Shown here: piece by piece, positions 34,656 through 43,296 of the stretch
How the letters are laid out: every line of letters starts with the position of its first letter
Numbering within the stretch: the first letter of the stretch is position 1
Assembly (NCBI GenBank): GCA_015075305.1
Contig: JABTUS010000002.1
Location: 1 to 64,000, forward strand
Source of the DNA: Opitutaceae bacterium
Lineage (GTDB): Bacteria; Verrucomicrobiota; Verrucomicrobiia; Opitutales; Opitutaceae
Direction of reading: 5' to 3'
DNA: 64,000 nucleotides
Made by a program: the position numbers and the translations under genes
The notes under the pieces: model-generated
Seen by the model: only the letters and a program-made list of their open reading frames with translations
Database searches by the model: none
Told to the model about the DNA's origin: nothing

Positions 34656-35013
34656 GGCGGAAAACTAGTTTGCATTAGCTTTCGGTCAAACGAATTGGCC
34701 GAAGCTGCCGGCTCACCGTCAAATCCGCAGCAGAGTTCGAATCTCAGAGGGATCGGCAAATCGATGCGCGGAGCCGCAAGCCTGTTGGCGATCTAACCAT
34801 GCAATGCGTCTCCTCTTGTCGGTTACTTGGATCGTCACCTTGAGAAACGCTTGGAGCGCTCTTTCTTCATCTCCAGTCAGGAGTCGGTGAACTGGGCTAT
34901 CGATGCGAACCAATCGGAAACCGTGCGTAATTTTTCGAACGTGCGCCGCCCGACCGCGTAGATCATCTTGTCATTGGAAAAACCATGGAGACAACCTGGG
35001 AACCACAGGCTCG
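34656..35013. other. Gene-poor stretch, possible degraded small ORF
   Basis: 358 bp. A minus-strand frame at 34719-34913 (TTG start, 64 aa, LLTGDEERALQAFLKVTIQV) is open. Another frame upstream reads KMIYAVGRRTFEKLRTVSDW. Neither has a recognisable domain. It may be a decayed gene. Confidence 0.3.
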
Positions 35014-35832
35014 TCAGTTGCCGTTAAGTCCGAATTTGCGACTGAGGAGCTTTTCCTTCCAGCGACTTTCCAGCGTCAAAAGTTCCTCGGTGCTTACGGA
35101 CGACGCAGAAACTTCAAGCACACTGACTTGGTAGTCGGTAACTGATTTCCTCTTCATGCGGCGATTGCCGCCGTGTCCGGATGAAACATAGTTCTCCCAT
35201 CGTCCCCAGAACCCCCGCTCCCCGCCCGCCGATCCGACATAGCATCGACCGGTGGTTGGGCAGGTGAGGAGATAGATTCCGCAGACGGAAGAAAGCGCTT
35301 CACGCCATGCGACGGGGACCGTTGCGAGTCGGCTGAGATGCTCACGGAAGTCGAGAAACCCAGGGAAAGGAGGATCACTGATGGAGCGCCGGATCTCGAC
35401 GATGGTCTTGTCCTTGGAGTCTGCCCGCTGGACCCACGCTCGGAAGCCCGGACCCCAATCAATCACGATTCTTCCATTGTAGGCCGCAAGGCTGTCGCAG
35501 AGCACCAGGTCATAGTAGTTGAAGCCTCCAACCTTTCTGCCGGAAACCGGATCGATGAGCCCCTTGGGTGCACGGCCGACGCCCTTGATTTCGTATAGTC
35601 CAGCAAACAGGTCTCATCAGGTGGTGTGCCTGGGAAGGCAGCGAGGTATCGTGCGATCGAAGATGCCGTCCCGAATTTGCGTCCGTTGATACAGTTCAAA
35701 GCGCCCGTCGCCCGCGCGCCAGAGTTGGTACGGAGTCGGGCGACCCGGATACCGGGTATCCTGATGGCGGGCGAGTTTTACGTCAGACGGATCTATCTGT
35801 GCCGAGCGAAGCAGGGAGTTGAACGTGATCAT
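35014..35832 (-). pseudogene. GIY-YIG nuclease gene with two frameshifts
   Basis: The N-terminal part from 35832 reads MITFNSLLRSAQIDPSDVKL, ARHQDTRYPGRPTPYQLWRA, and stops at two TGA codons. The expected continuation SSIARYLAAFPGTPPDETCL lies in a second frame. The original frame resumes with LFAGLYEIKGVGRAPKGLI and runs to 35014 through VVIDWGPGFRAWVQ-type sequence and the nuclease core CGIYLLTCPTTGRCYVGSAG, then GFWGRWENYVSSGHGGNRRM. Two compensating indels in about 120 bp therefore split an otherwise complete 270-aa GIY-YIG protein. The catalytic domain itself is intact and open from GTG 35505, so a truncated nuclease might still be made. Confidence 0.72.
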
Positions 35833-36178
35833 ATTTGAAAAGTGCACACGGAACTTTCGCAGAGAACGAACTGGCGCGGGTCCGACTATTCCGTTTGGAC
35901 AAACCCGCCGCGATGAAGGCTATGTTCCCAATCGGACGTCACGGGAGTTCAGGCAAGTCGTAGGCTGAGCCAATATTCCACCACACGGATATATCGGCCG
36001 CTTTGTGGTTCTGGATAGTCAACTCGCCTGGAACAAACTCGTTGTCCGGCATTTCTCCCCGTGAGCGCAATCACTTCATCCGTTCCCACGGGCTCGTCCC
36101 GTGCCGGCACGTCGGGCGAATCGCCAGACCGTCCGGTGCATGATCCACACTCCTCTGCCAGAATAGCGCCGTGCAGGA
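35833..36178. other. Gene-poor stretch with a 37-codon ORF
   Basis: 346 bp. On the minus strand, 36052-35939 encodes MPDNEFVPGELTIQNHKAAD then ISVWWNIGSAYDLPELP. Its composition looks protein-like, but I recognise no family. Nothing else is visible. Confidence 0.3.
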
Positions 36179-36496
36179 CTACGGATGTGGGGTAATGGCA
36201 ACGATCGTGAGAACCGCCACCCGCTTCCCGCCCGAAAGCTCATCCGGGCCGTAGTGGAAAAAGACCCGATAGGCGCCGGGCGTCTTGTCTTGGGCGTAGG
36301 CTTCCCACAAGCGCTCGCCGTTCACCCCGACCAACGATCGGTATTCGTGGGTGTTCAAGCCGGGATGCCGCGCATTCGTTTCGAGGAAACCGAGCGTCTT
36401 CAGGACTTGCTTGTGCAGACCACGTTTCGCCGGGTCGGAAGCAAGCGCGTGCAACTGACCGGCGGCCTCATCCGTAAATCGCAACTGACGTTGCAC
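36179..36496 (-). CDS. RelE/ParE-like toxin
   Basis: A 105-aa basic protein. MQRQLRFTDEAAGQLHALAS opens like RelE-fold toxins. LNTHEYRSLVGVNGERLWEA, then YRVFFHYGPDE and RVAVLTIVAITPHP gives the core beta-sheet with Tyr/Arg residues typical of mRNA-cleaving toxins. It starts 5 bp after the probable antitoxin stops. The antitoxin-first order agrees with most RelBE-type pairs. Confidence 0.68.
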   Translation of the reverse strand: MQRQLRFTDEAAGQLHALASDPAKRGLHKQVLKTLGFLETNARHPGLNTHEYRSLVGVNGERLWEAYAQDKTPGAYRVFFHYGPDELSGGKRVAVLTIVAITPHP

Positions 36497-36501
36497 AAGA
36501 T

Positions 36502-36873
36502 TCAGACCTCGTCAGCGTGTGCGGCAAATGAGCCGAGGTGCTTGATCCGGCCCGCGGCGGAGTCCGCCAGGCCGCGCTTCACCGAAGCCAGCGCCTCCTT
36601 GTTCTCGAAGAGCCATGTTTCGTGGACGGGCACGGCCTTCACAGGATCGAGCACGATCTGGCCGAGGCGATTGCAGTAAATGTTGTAGGCTACGCCGGGC
36701 TGTCCAATGGCCTGGCCCAGCGACAGACGCTTCTTGGCATCGGGTTTCTGGATTTCGGTCACCAGCCGGAAATGGGAGTCTTTGATCACGCTTTCCATAT
36801 CCAGAATACTGTGGACATCCCACCCGGCATCAAGTGGGAAATCCCCACCCTCTTCCAGCTCCATATCAATCAC
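36502..36873 (-). CDS. Probable antitoxin of the RelE-like toxin
   Basis: A 123-aa acidic protein. VAYNIYCNRLGQIVLDPVKA, then VPVHETWLFENKEALASVKR is a pattern I associate with antitoxins adjoining RelE-like toxins (N-I-Y-x-N-x-x-G-Q-I-x-L-D-P...WLFEN..AL..V.RGL). The N-terminal 60 residues may hold the toxin-binding or DNA-binding part. Same strand, 5-bp gap to the toxin. Confidence 0.6.
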   Translation of the reverse strand: MIDMELEEGGDFPLDAGWDVHSILDMESVIKDSHFRLVTEIQKPDAKKRLSLGQAIGQPGVAYNIYCNRLGQIVLDPVKAVPVHETWLFENKEALASVKRGLADSAAGRIKHLGSFAAHADEV

Positions 36874-36967
36874 TCATTTTCTCTTTGGGTGAGCGATGAT
36901 GCTGACAAGCGCCGTGCAGGGCAGACTTTTCCAAACCTCGAACGTTGAATCAAAAGCGAGCCATATA

Positions 36968-37273
36968 GGGTCAGTCCTTACTCCAAGACCCAGTTGAGAG
37001 AAAGAATGCTGAAATGAAGCATTGTGCAGCAACTGCCTCCTTGCCCGCAGACTGCGGACTCTCGCTCGCATCTCCATCACCAAGTGACACCGATTTCCAT
37101 GGTCGGCCAACCATGGTCATGGCACCAGCGCTTCTTCGCAGCACAGGTCCAACGCTGTTTCCTTCCGCTTCTCCGATCGCATACTCGCGCAATCGACCAC
37201 GTGACAGACCCCGCCAACACTTCCTCTCTTTTAGCTCTCTTCAACGTTTTATGTCATAAGTAAGGACTGCCCC
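36968..37273. mobile_element. MITE-like element with 15-bp inverted ends
   Basis: GGGTCAGTCCTTACT (36968-36982) and AGTAAGGACTGCCCC (37259-37273) are inverted copies with one mismatch, enclosing 276 bp without a credible gene. The CAGTCCTTACTTATGAC-type end resembles ends seen next to Y1-transposase elements. A non-autonomous mobile element is the simplest reading. It sits 100 bp before the tRNA. Confidence 0.55.
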
Positions 37274-37373
37274 TTTTATTGGCTACTTGAAGTTACCCGT
37301 TTGATCCGATGATAGGTGACAAACCTCTCCGGTTGGCGAAGTCGGGTTAGCGGTGCAGGGCGCTTCTCGCACC

Positions 37374-37449
37374 GGGCCTGTAGCTCAACGGTTAGAGCAG
37401 AGGACTCATAATCCTTTGGTTCTGGGTTCGAATCCCAGCGGGCCCACCA
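37374..37449 (+). tRNA. tRNA-Ile2 (anticodon CAU), or tRNA-Met
   Basis: A 76-nt cloverleaf: acceptor GGGCCTG/CGGGCCC, D-arm TAGCTCAACGGTTAGAGCA, anticodon loop CTCATAA with CAU, T-arm CTGGGTTCGAATCCCAG, encoded CCA. The body resembles tRNA-Ile2, whose C34 is modified to lysidine to read AUA. Elongator Met cannot be excluded without a class-specific search. Confidence 0.92.
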
Positions 37450-37622
37450 ACTGCCTGCCTCACCGGTTGCTTGGGATCCATGGAGCCGGGGTAACGACGC
37501 GGGGTTGACAGGTGGTGTATGCTGTGGGCCGGGTAAGCGCAGGAAATGTAGAGGCCGCTCTCACGAGTGGCAGCCTGTCAAGGGTGGGATCCTCGGTTCT
37601 TGGGGCCCTGAGTTTCATTAGC

Positions 37623-37652
37623 CCTCGAGGTTAAAAGCCTCGGGGACTTTTG
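37623..37652 (+). terminator. Possible terminator downstream of the tRNA
   Basis: An 8-bp stem with one G-T pair (37623-37630 with 38-45 of the same block), a 7-nt loop, followed by ACTTTTGCTTT. The T-run is weak and 170 bp after the tRNA. Confidence 0.4.
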
Positions 37653-37685
37653 CTTTCACCGTGGCGAAATCCTCGGACCACAGCG

Positions 37686-37922
37686 TCAGGCCGACGCCAG
37701 TTCACGAGCGTGCGGCACATCGTTGGCGCGCAGCGAACGCACTTGTGCGCGCTCCAGCGTCACCAATGCCACGGTGTGTCCATCGTAGCCGACGAATTCC
37801 ACCTCGAAGGCGTCGCCGTTCCCATGCACGAGCACGGCCGTGCCGACGTCACCGCGTTTCAGGTTATAGGCGGGCAGATCGCCCGTGAGGGCGACAGCGT
37901 CGAGTTCGTGAATCGGGTTCAT
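37686..37922 (-). CDS. DUF4926 protein
   Basis: A 78-aa small beta protein. IHELDAVALTGDLPAYNLKR then GDVGTAVLVHGNGDAFEVEF and VALVTLERAQVRSL match DUF4926 (SH3-like barrel). These small proteins commonly follow DUF6883 genes, as here with a 4-bp overlap. That arrangement looks like a toxin/immunity or toxin-antitoxin pair, although no activity is established that I know of. Last gene of the defence-type operon. Confidence 0.75.
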   Translation of the reverse strand: MNPIHELDAVALTGDLPAYNLKRGDVGTAVLVHGNGDAFEVEFVGYDGHTVALVTLERAQVRSLRANDVPHARELASA

Positions 37923-38260
37923 GATTTCGGGATCGGATGGGCGGTGACAAAGCGCGGAGCGTCACCGGCAGAATCGATAAACCATGCGGTGCGCACATTC
38001 AAGCTCGCGCCCCCGGGCGCACTCAACGGACCGTCGACGACGTAGCGCGTGCCGTGCGGCGTTGGCTCGGTTACGACCACTTCGTTCTCTCTGGCGTGGC
38101 GGAGCAGCGCATGGGCCAATTGCGACCACTCCGGCGCGGTGAAACCAAAACGCAGGAAAAACGCCGCCTTGCTGCCGCCGGCCGGATGCGCCGGGTTGAG
38201 GAGATAGTGCGTGATTTTCTTCTCTGGCACGACGGCCAGATCTACGCCTGGAAGTTTCAT
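37919..38260 (-). CDS. DUF6883 protein
   Basis: A 113-aa protein. KITHYLLNPAHPAGGSKAAF then FLRFGFTAPEWSQLAHALLR fits the DUF6883 pattern (K-x-x-x-Y-L-L-x-x-x-H-P-x-G-x-x-K-A-x-F-F-x-x-x-G-F). TRYVVDGPLSAPGGASLNVR, then W-F-I-D and RFVTAHP complete it. It lies 67 bp after the restriction gene and overlaps DUF4926 by 4 bp. Confidence 0.75.
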   Translation of the reverse strand: MKLPGVDLAVVPEKKITHYLLNPAHPAGGSKAAFFLRFGFTAPEWSQLAHALLRHARENEVVVTEPTPHGTRYVVDGPLSAPGGASLNVRTAWFIDSAGDAPRFVTAHPIPKS

Positions 38261-38447
38261 TTCCAGGATTCCTCGATGAGTTGCAGACCGTTGGGGATCA
38301 TGGGTTCGGCGGGGGTGGACATGGCGGCTACTCCTTGCCTTCGATGCTGCGGACGGTTTCGAGGGTCTGGAGTTTCTGGAGGGCGACTTTGAGGGGGTGA
38401 CTGGCGTCGTGGAGTTCCTCGAACTTCGTGCGGAGGGTTTTCAGGAA

Positions 38448-38510
38448 GGTGGCGCAGACATTCCTGTCTGCGTCTTTGGGCGGAAGGGCAGACAGGAATG
38501 TCTGCCCCAC
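38448..38510. repeat. REP pair inside restriction gene (C-terminal end)
   Basis: Two inverted copies of GGCAGACATTCCTGTCTGCC-type palindrome with a 12-bp spacer, flanked by GGTGG/CCCCAC. Translated in the host frame as VGQTFLSALPPKDADRNVCA. Confidence 0.85.
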
Positions 38511-39870
38511 ACTCTGCTCCACCAGATCGAAGAGTCGAAGCCCGGCGGCGTGCAGCTCCTCCGGGAAATACAGTTCATACACCAGCCCGGTCAGGATCTG
38601 CTCCCAATACGCCAGCATCAATGGGTCGCGCGTGCTCGCCGCCTCGGGGTGGTCGGCGAAGTGGCGGTTTAGGAAAAGAAGGTAATCGACGAGCTGTTCT
38701 ATGGCTCGCTGCTGCGTATCGCTCGCAGAGGGGATCGGCCATTGGGATGAATAGCGGGGTTCGAAATCGAAAAACCCACCCTGCTTGGTAGCGAAGACCT
38801 GCTGTGTGAACCAGAAAGCGACTGGTGAGTTTACGACTCCGGCCAAAAACCGGGCGCGCTCGCTGACAAAGATGCTCGCCTTGTTGTTGGCGAAGTAGCC
38901 GTCGAGATCGACGGCGACATTCACCGTGCCGGAGATTGCGGGCACGATGATCTTGGACTGAGCGAACGCGTCGAGGAATGACTGCTTGGGATTGTTGTCG
39001 AGTTCGAGCCAGTGGTGCTGTCCTTCGGCTTTGCCATCGCGCGAGGAAGTGCATTGCCCGCGCTGGCGCAGCTCATCCTCGAATTGCCTCAGATGCTTCA
39101 GGATGGCCGGATAACGTTTGAGTTCGGCGTGAAAGCCGAACGGGAAAACAATGATATAGAGTCCAGCCCAATCGAGACGCCACCGTTTGATGTCGCGACC
39201 GCGCAACAGGGGTCGAATCAGTTCAGCCGACTTCGGATCTTGCGCGATGAGCGAGGCCCGACGATCGGTGTCAATGATGAAGGCTTCGTTTAGTCCGGTG
39301 ATCACTCCACGATACCACGCTCCGTTAACGTAGTCGCCAAGGGAGGTGCAGGTTTCACGCAGACGCTGGAGGATTTCGCGCTTCGAGTCGCCTTCGAGTC
39401 GCCAGCCGTCAGCGGCGAGCGCGGATTGCGGCATGGTGAAGCTCTTGCGGGCAAACACGTCGGCGAAAGTTTCGACCGGCGGACCCTCTTCCCAATTGAA
39501 GGCGCGCAGGTTCGCACTTTCTGATACCGGTTTCCCAACGCGCTGAAGAATCGCGATGCTGGGATAAGCGATCGCGGTGAAGACGGGCGCATCGCCAAAA
39601 TCGATCAATTGTAGGACGCGGGTATTCCGGTTGAGCCACACCCGAAGTTTCTCGCCGTAGCCAGCGCGAAACCACTTGTTGGACGTAATGAAACTAAAAG
39701 TGCCTCCCTCGCGAAGGAGGCGAATGCCGGCTTCGAAGAAATAGACGAACAGGTCGGCACGCGGATTGAAGCAGGCGTAGCTGGCGCTGAACTCGTCCTT
39801 GTAGTGCTTGATCTGCTCCATCCGCACATAGGGCGGGTTGCCGATGACAATGTCGAATGGGCCCTCAGAA

Positions 39871-39932
39871 GGTGGGGCAGACACTCTTGTCTGCCGTTGA
39901 GGCGAATCGCAGACAGGAATGTCTGCGCCACC
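39871..39932. repeat. REP pair inside restriction gene
   Basis: Inverted pair, slightly diverged (ACTCTTGT in one arm). Translated as GGADIPVCDSPQRQTRVSAP just before the NPPY block, without breaking the frame. Confidence 0.85.
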
Positions 39933-40291
39933 TTGAATCCCACCTTTGATGCCGAACATCCATTCAGCATCGAAGAAGGGCGCGTGGGTGTTCTGATCGT
40001 AAGGATCCCAGGCCGCGAGCTTGCGCGAAGTTTCCTTGGACAGCGCGTGGCTGTCCTCCAGCATGGCGGAGATTTCGCGGCGCTTGGCTTCGTCGGCCTC
40101 GCGCCACTTGCGTTTCGCAGCCGGGCTTCGGGCGTTGAAATGTCCGTGGCGGATTTCGGCGAGCTCGCTCCGGAGGCGGTCCAGGTCCTTGGAAAACAGA
40201 TCGCTCTCCGATTTTTCGATGGGGATGAGGGTGTCGGCGGCGACGAATCGGGTTTCCAGATTCGGGAGGGGGCGGATGCCCATGTTCCAAG

Positions 40292-40352
40292 GTGGGGCAG
40301 ACATTCCTGTCTGCCATTTTCCATCCTGGCAGACAGGAATGTCTGCCCCACC
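40292..40352. repeat. REP pair inside restriction gene
   Basis: A near-perfect inverted pair with an 11-bp spacer. Translated as GGADIPVCQDGKWQTGMSAP. The flanking AGGTGGGG/CCCCACCTT extends the complementarity to about 28 bp per side. Confidence 0.87.
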
Positions 40353-40560
40353 TTCAGGGCCTCCTTCCACCTTCTGGTCCACGACGAGGGAGATGAAGAA
40401 GCGGAGCTTGGCGATCTGCGTGGCGATGGGCTGGATGTCCACGCCGTAGATCGAGTTCTCGATGAGGTAGAGTTTTCTCGCGAAATCGAGGGCGTGGTAG
40501 CGGGTGTCGAAGGATTTTTCGATGTCGGCGATCCGAGCATCGCAGGCGGCGAGCTCGGAG

Positions 40561-40623
40561 AGTGAGGCAGACATTCCTGTCTGCCTTGCTGCCCCTGAAC
40601 CACAGACAGGAATGTCTGTGCCA
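40561..40623. repeat. REP pair inside restriction gene
   Basis: Inverted pair translated as GTDIPVCGSGAARQTGMSAS. It sits 150-200 bp downstream of SAM motif I in the gene. Confidence 0.85.
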
Positions 40624-40876
40624 CTTTGTTCGAGCAGGGCGCGGTAGCGGCGGGCCTCGGCGAGGCGGTCGCGTTTCCAGGATTCGTTGTTGGGGTCGAG
40701 TTTCTGAAGGAGGTCAACGAGACGGTGGAGTGCGCCCATGGGGAAGGCGCCGGAGCCGCAGGCGGGGTCGAGAATCTTGACGCGGCCGATGGCGGCGATG
40801 AGGGCGTCGCGCTCGGCGGGGGTGAATTGTGGGGGCTAGGCCTTGCTGGCGAAGAGAGCGTCGAGGCGCTTGGAGA

Positions 40877-40976
40877 GTGAGGCAGACATTCCTGTCTGCG
40901 ATCCTTTAGCCGACAGGCAGACAGAAATGTCTACCTCACCTTCCAGCAGGTGGCAGACAGGAATGTCTGCGCCACC
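40877..40976. repeat. REP cluster at the 3' side of the RAYT
   Basis: Three palindromes: a pair (40877-40940) plus a single copy (40949-40976). Such a BIME-like cluster next to a RAYT is the expected layout of the parent element. Confidence 0.85.
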
Positions 40977-41570
40977 TTCATAGAGCCAATACTGATCGGC
41001 GTGCAGCTCTGCCTTTTTCGGATTTTCGGCGATGTAGCGGAGAAAGTGGCGGTATTGCTCCTCGCTGCGGACAATGTGGTCGTAGGATTCATCGAGCCAG
41101 AAGGTCCCGGAGGTGCCGAGGAGCTTGTTGGCCTCGCGGGCGCTGGCCCCTTTGATGCCCTTGAGGAGCGTGGAGAGATCATGCCCTTGCAACGGCTCGA
41201 TGAGCGCGTGAACGTGGTTGGGCATGATGACGGCGGAGTGGACTTGCAGACGCTCGCCATCGAATCGCAGGAGGCAGTTCTTGACGGCGTCACGCACTTC
41301 GGGCCGTGCCAGGGCGTGGGAGCCCATACCGGCGTCGAGCCACTCGTCGAGTTTGCGGCCGAAGCGTTCGTCGTATTCCGCCCAGTCCTGCTCACTCCAC
41401 GGCTCGGGATGATGGGATTTCCAGATTTCACGCTGCTCCCGCCATGCGTGAAGCTTTTCCTGGGGAAGTGAGTCCGCGAGCCGGAAGGTGATCCAGTAGA
41501 TGGCTCCGTCTTTCTTCCAGTGGGGGAGGCGGCGTTGCGTGGTGGCCAGGGCTGATGGTGGCACGGAGGA

Positions 41571-41595
41571 GGCAGACAGGAATGTCTGCCCCACC
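41571..41595. repeat. REP at the 5' side of the RAYT
   Basis: A single palindrome copy with the GGTGGGG flank, marking the insertion point after ...SYLQTQM of the restriction protein. Confidence 0.85.
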
Positions 41596-43296
41596 ATTTG
41601 GGTCTGGAGGTAGGACTTGAGGGCCTCGTCCACCATGTAGCTGACGATCTCGCGCGGGGTGTAGAAGGCGCCGAGGGCCTTGCGGGCGGTGGTGCGGGTG
41701 TCCTCGTTGTAGGAGGCGAGGAGGTTTTCAAAAACCTTGCCAAGCAACTCGGGGTCGAGGGCGATTTCCTCCTCCAGCGGGGTGTTCTCCTCGATGGTGA
41801 ACTTGTAACGGGAGAGGATCTCGATCAGGCCGCGGACGCGGGCCCGCTTGGAGCGGGCGGTGCGTTTGTCCTCCTCGCCATAGTCGCGGGAGAGGTCCAC
41901 GGTGCGCTCGGGGCCGAAGAAGAGGTCGTTGGGCAGGTGGCAGGCGAGCTTCGGGTTGTCGGAGAAGCCATCGAGGATGAAGTTGTCCTGCTTTTTGCCG
42001 GACTTGTCGTCGAGGCAGTCGAAGAGGCCGCCGTTGAGGAAGGGGACGCGGGCGGCGAGCCTGGTCCAGTCGGCGGGATTGCGGAAATTGGCCTCATGGC
42101 GCCAGAGGTTGGTGACGCCAAAGTTCTGGTCGCGGCCGCCGGACTCGCTGCGTTTGCGGAAGCCGCGCTGGTCAGCCGGCATGTTGAGGGTGCCGAAGAA
42201 AAGATTCTGGAGGATGGCGTGATAGTAGGTGGGCGCGGAGTCGGGCGCTGACGGGTCGCGGGAAGGGTTGAAGTCCTTCAGCAGGGCCTTGAGGCGGTGT
42301 TCGCGGAAGAGGTCGGTGGGGATGAGGCGTTTCTCGACGAGGAACCAGGAAAAGATGACGCGGGTGAGCAGGCGGATGAGAAAGAGGGATTTCTCCTGCT
42401 CGGTGTCGCAATGCTGCGGGAGGCGGATGGCGCCGTCGTCCACGAGGTGGCGCGCCCAAAAATACCAGTCGGCGATCTCGCGGTAGAAGCTGTTGGAGAG
42501 GGCGTAGGAGCCGAGGCGCTTCTGCCAGGCGGCGTGGAGGGCGACGAAATTGGCGACGCCGTAGTCGGTGAGGAGCTGCGGCAGGGCGAAGTCGTGGAGG
42601 ATCTCGACGTGGGCGCGGATGGGGTCGGCGAAGGCGATGTCCTTGATGAGGGTGACCTTTTCGAGGACATCCTTGGATGAGTCGCGCTTGGAGAGCCGAC
42701 GGTGGATGATGCCGAGGGAGACGGTGCCGCCGTGCTTGAAAACGAGCAGCACTGGCATGTCGAAGAGCCGGTTGACGGCGCGGGTGACGCCGGCCAGCTC
42801 GGTGCGTGTGTAGGGCTGGCCCTTGCGTTCACCCTCGCGTGCGGCGGCTGGGCGCAGCCCGATGGCGAGGAAGAGAAAGCTGTTGATCTCCGCGCCGTCG
42901 AACCGGCCCGTGCTGCCGAAAGCCAGTTCCTCGATACCGGTGGTGGCGGATTGCACCTCGGCGTCGGTGAGCTGGAAGAGGAACTCAACGGCCTGCCAGT
43001 CGGCGAGGAGGGCGCGCTCACGGTTGAGGGTCTGGCCGCGATCAAAAGTGCCGAGGAACCCCGGCGCATCCGCGGAACGGAGCTTCATGCGTCGTTCGCT
43101 CCGGTAACCGAGCGTGGCAAAGAGGCCGAGAGACGCGTCAAACAACGGGCGGTCGTCGAACGCGGCGAGGGCGGTCTCGATTTGCTTCAGGAGCTCGGGG
43201 TTGGAGGGCATGGGCGGGGCGGCGGAGCCGCCAGTTTAAGACGGTAGATTAAGTTTAAAAAAGGAATGCGGACGGAAGAAGGGCTGAAACGTGGGA

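Larger units (their letters stand above)
40876..41595 (-). mobile_element. REP-associated tyrosine transposase (RAYT) unit, in frame with host gene
   Basis: About 720 bp bounded by REP palindromes at 41571-41595 and 40877-40940. The translated insert begins TFLSASSVPPSALATTQRRL and contains PHWKKDGAIYWITFRLADSL (Y1_Tnp start), VHSAVIMPNHVHALIEPLQG with the HUH-type H-x-H, SARE-type KGIKGASAREANKLLG, FWLDESYDHIVRSEEQYRHF, and the catalytic-Tyr helix LRYIAENPKKAEL. All main motifs are present, so the transposase domain itself may be intact. It lacks its own start near the domain and is fused to the restriction protein. Confidence 0.8.
38328..43211 (-). pseudogene. Giant Eco57I/type IIG-like restriction-methylation gene with in-frame RAYT insertion and amber stop
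   Basis: One frame runs from ATG 43211 to 38328 (1,627 codons) with a single TAG at 40838-40836. The N-part (about 535 aa) is the helical/nuclease-like region of type IIG proteins, ending ALGAFYTPREIVSYMVDEAL. Then comes a RAYT transposase (see 40876-41595), then SLSKRLDALFASKA, TAG, and PPQFTPAERDALIAAIGRVK with ILDPACGSGAFPMGAL (SAM motif I). Later parts are the catalytic motif IV IVIGNPPYVRMEQIKHYKDE and a target-recognition/C-terminal region. REP pairs are translated in frame at four more places. Because motif I lies between the TAG and the next start (40739), the C-terminal ORF alone cannot make an active methylase. The gene is therefore dead, or it depends on amber readthrough (CAG to TAG would restore Gln). 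Confidence 0.8.

Noticed and set aside
37374-37449. tRNA-Ile2 as attachment site of the 37.6-48.2 kb defence operon
   Set aside because: No second copy of the tRNA 3' end is seen at the far side, and no integrase is present.
40562-40780. Small plus-strand ORFs inside the restriction gene
   Set aside because: They are translations of the REP pairs on the other strand and have no independent support.
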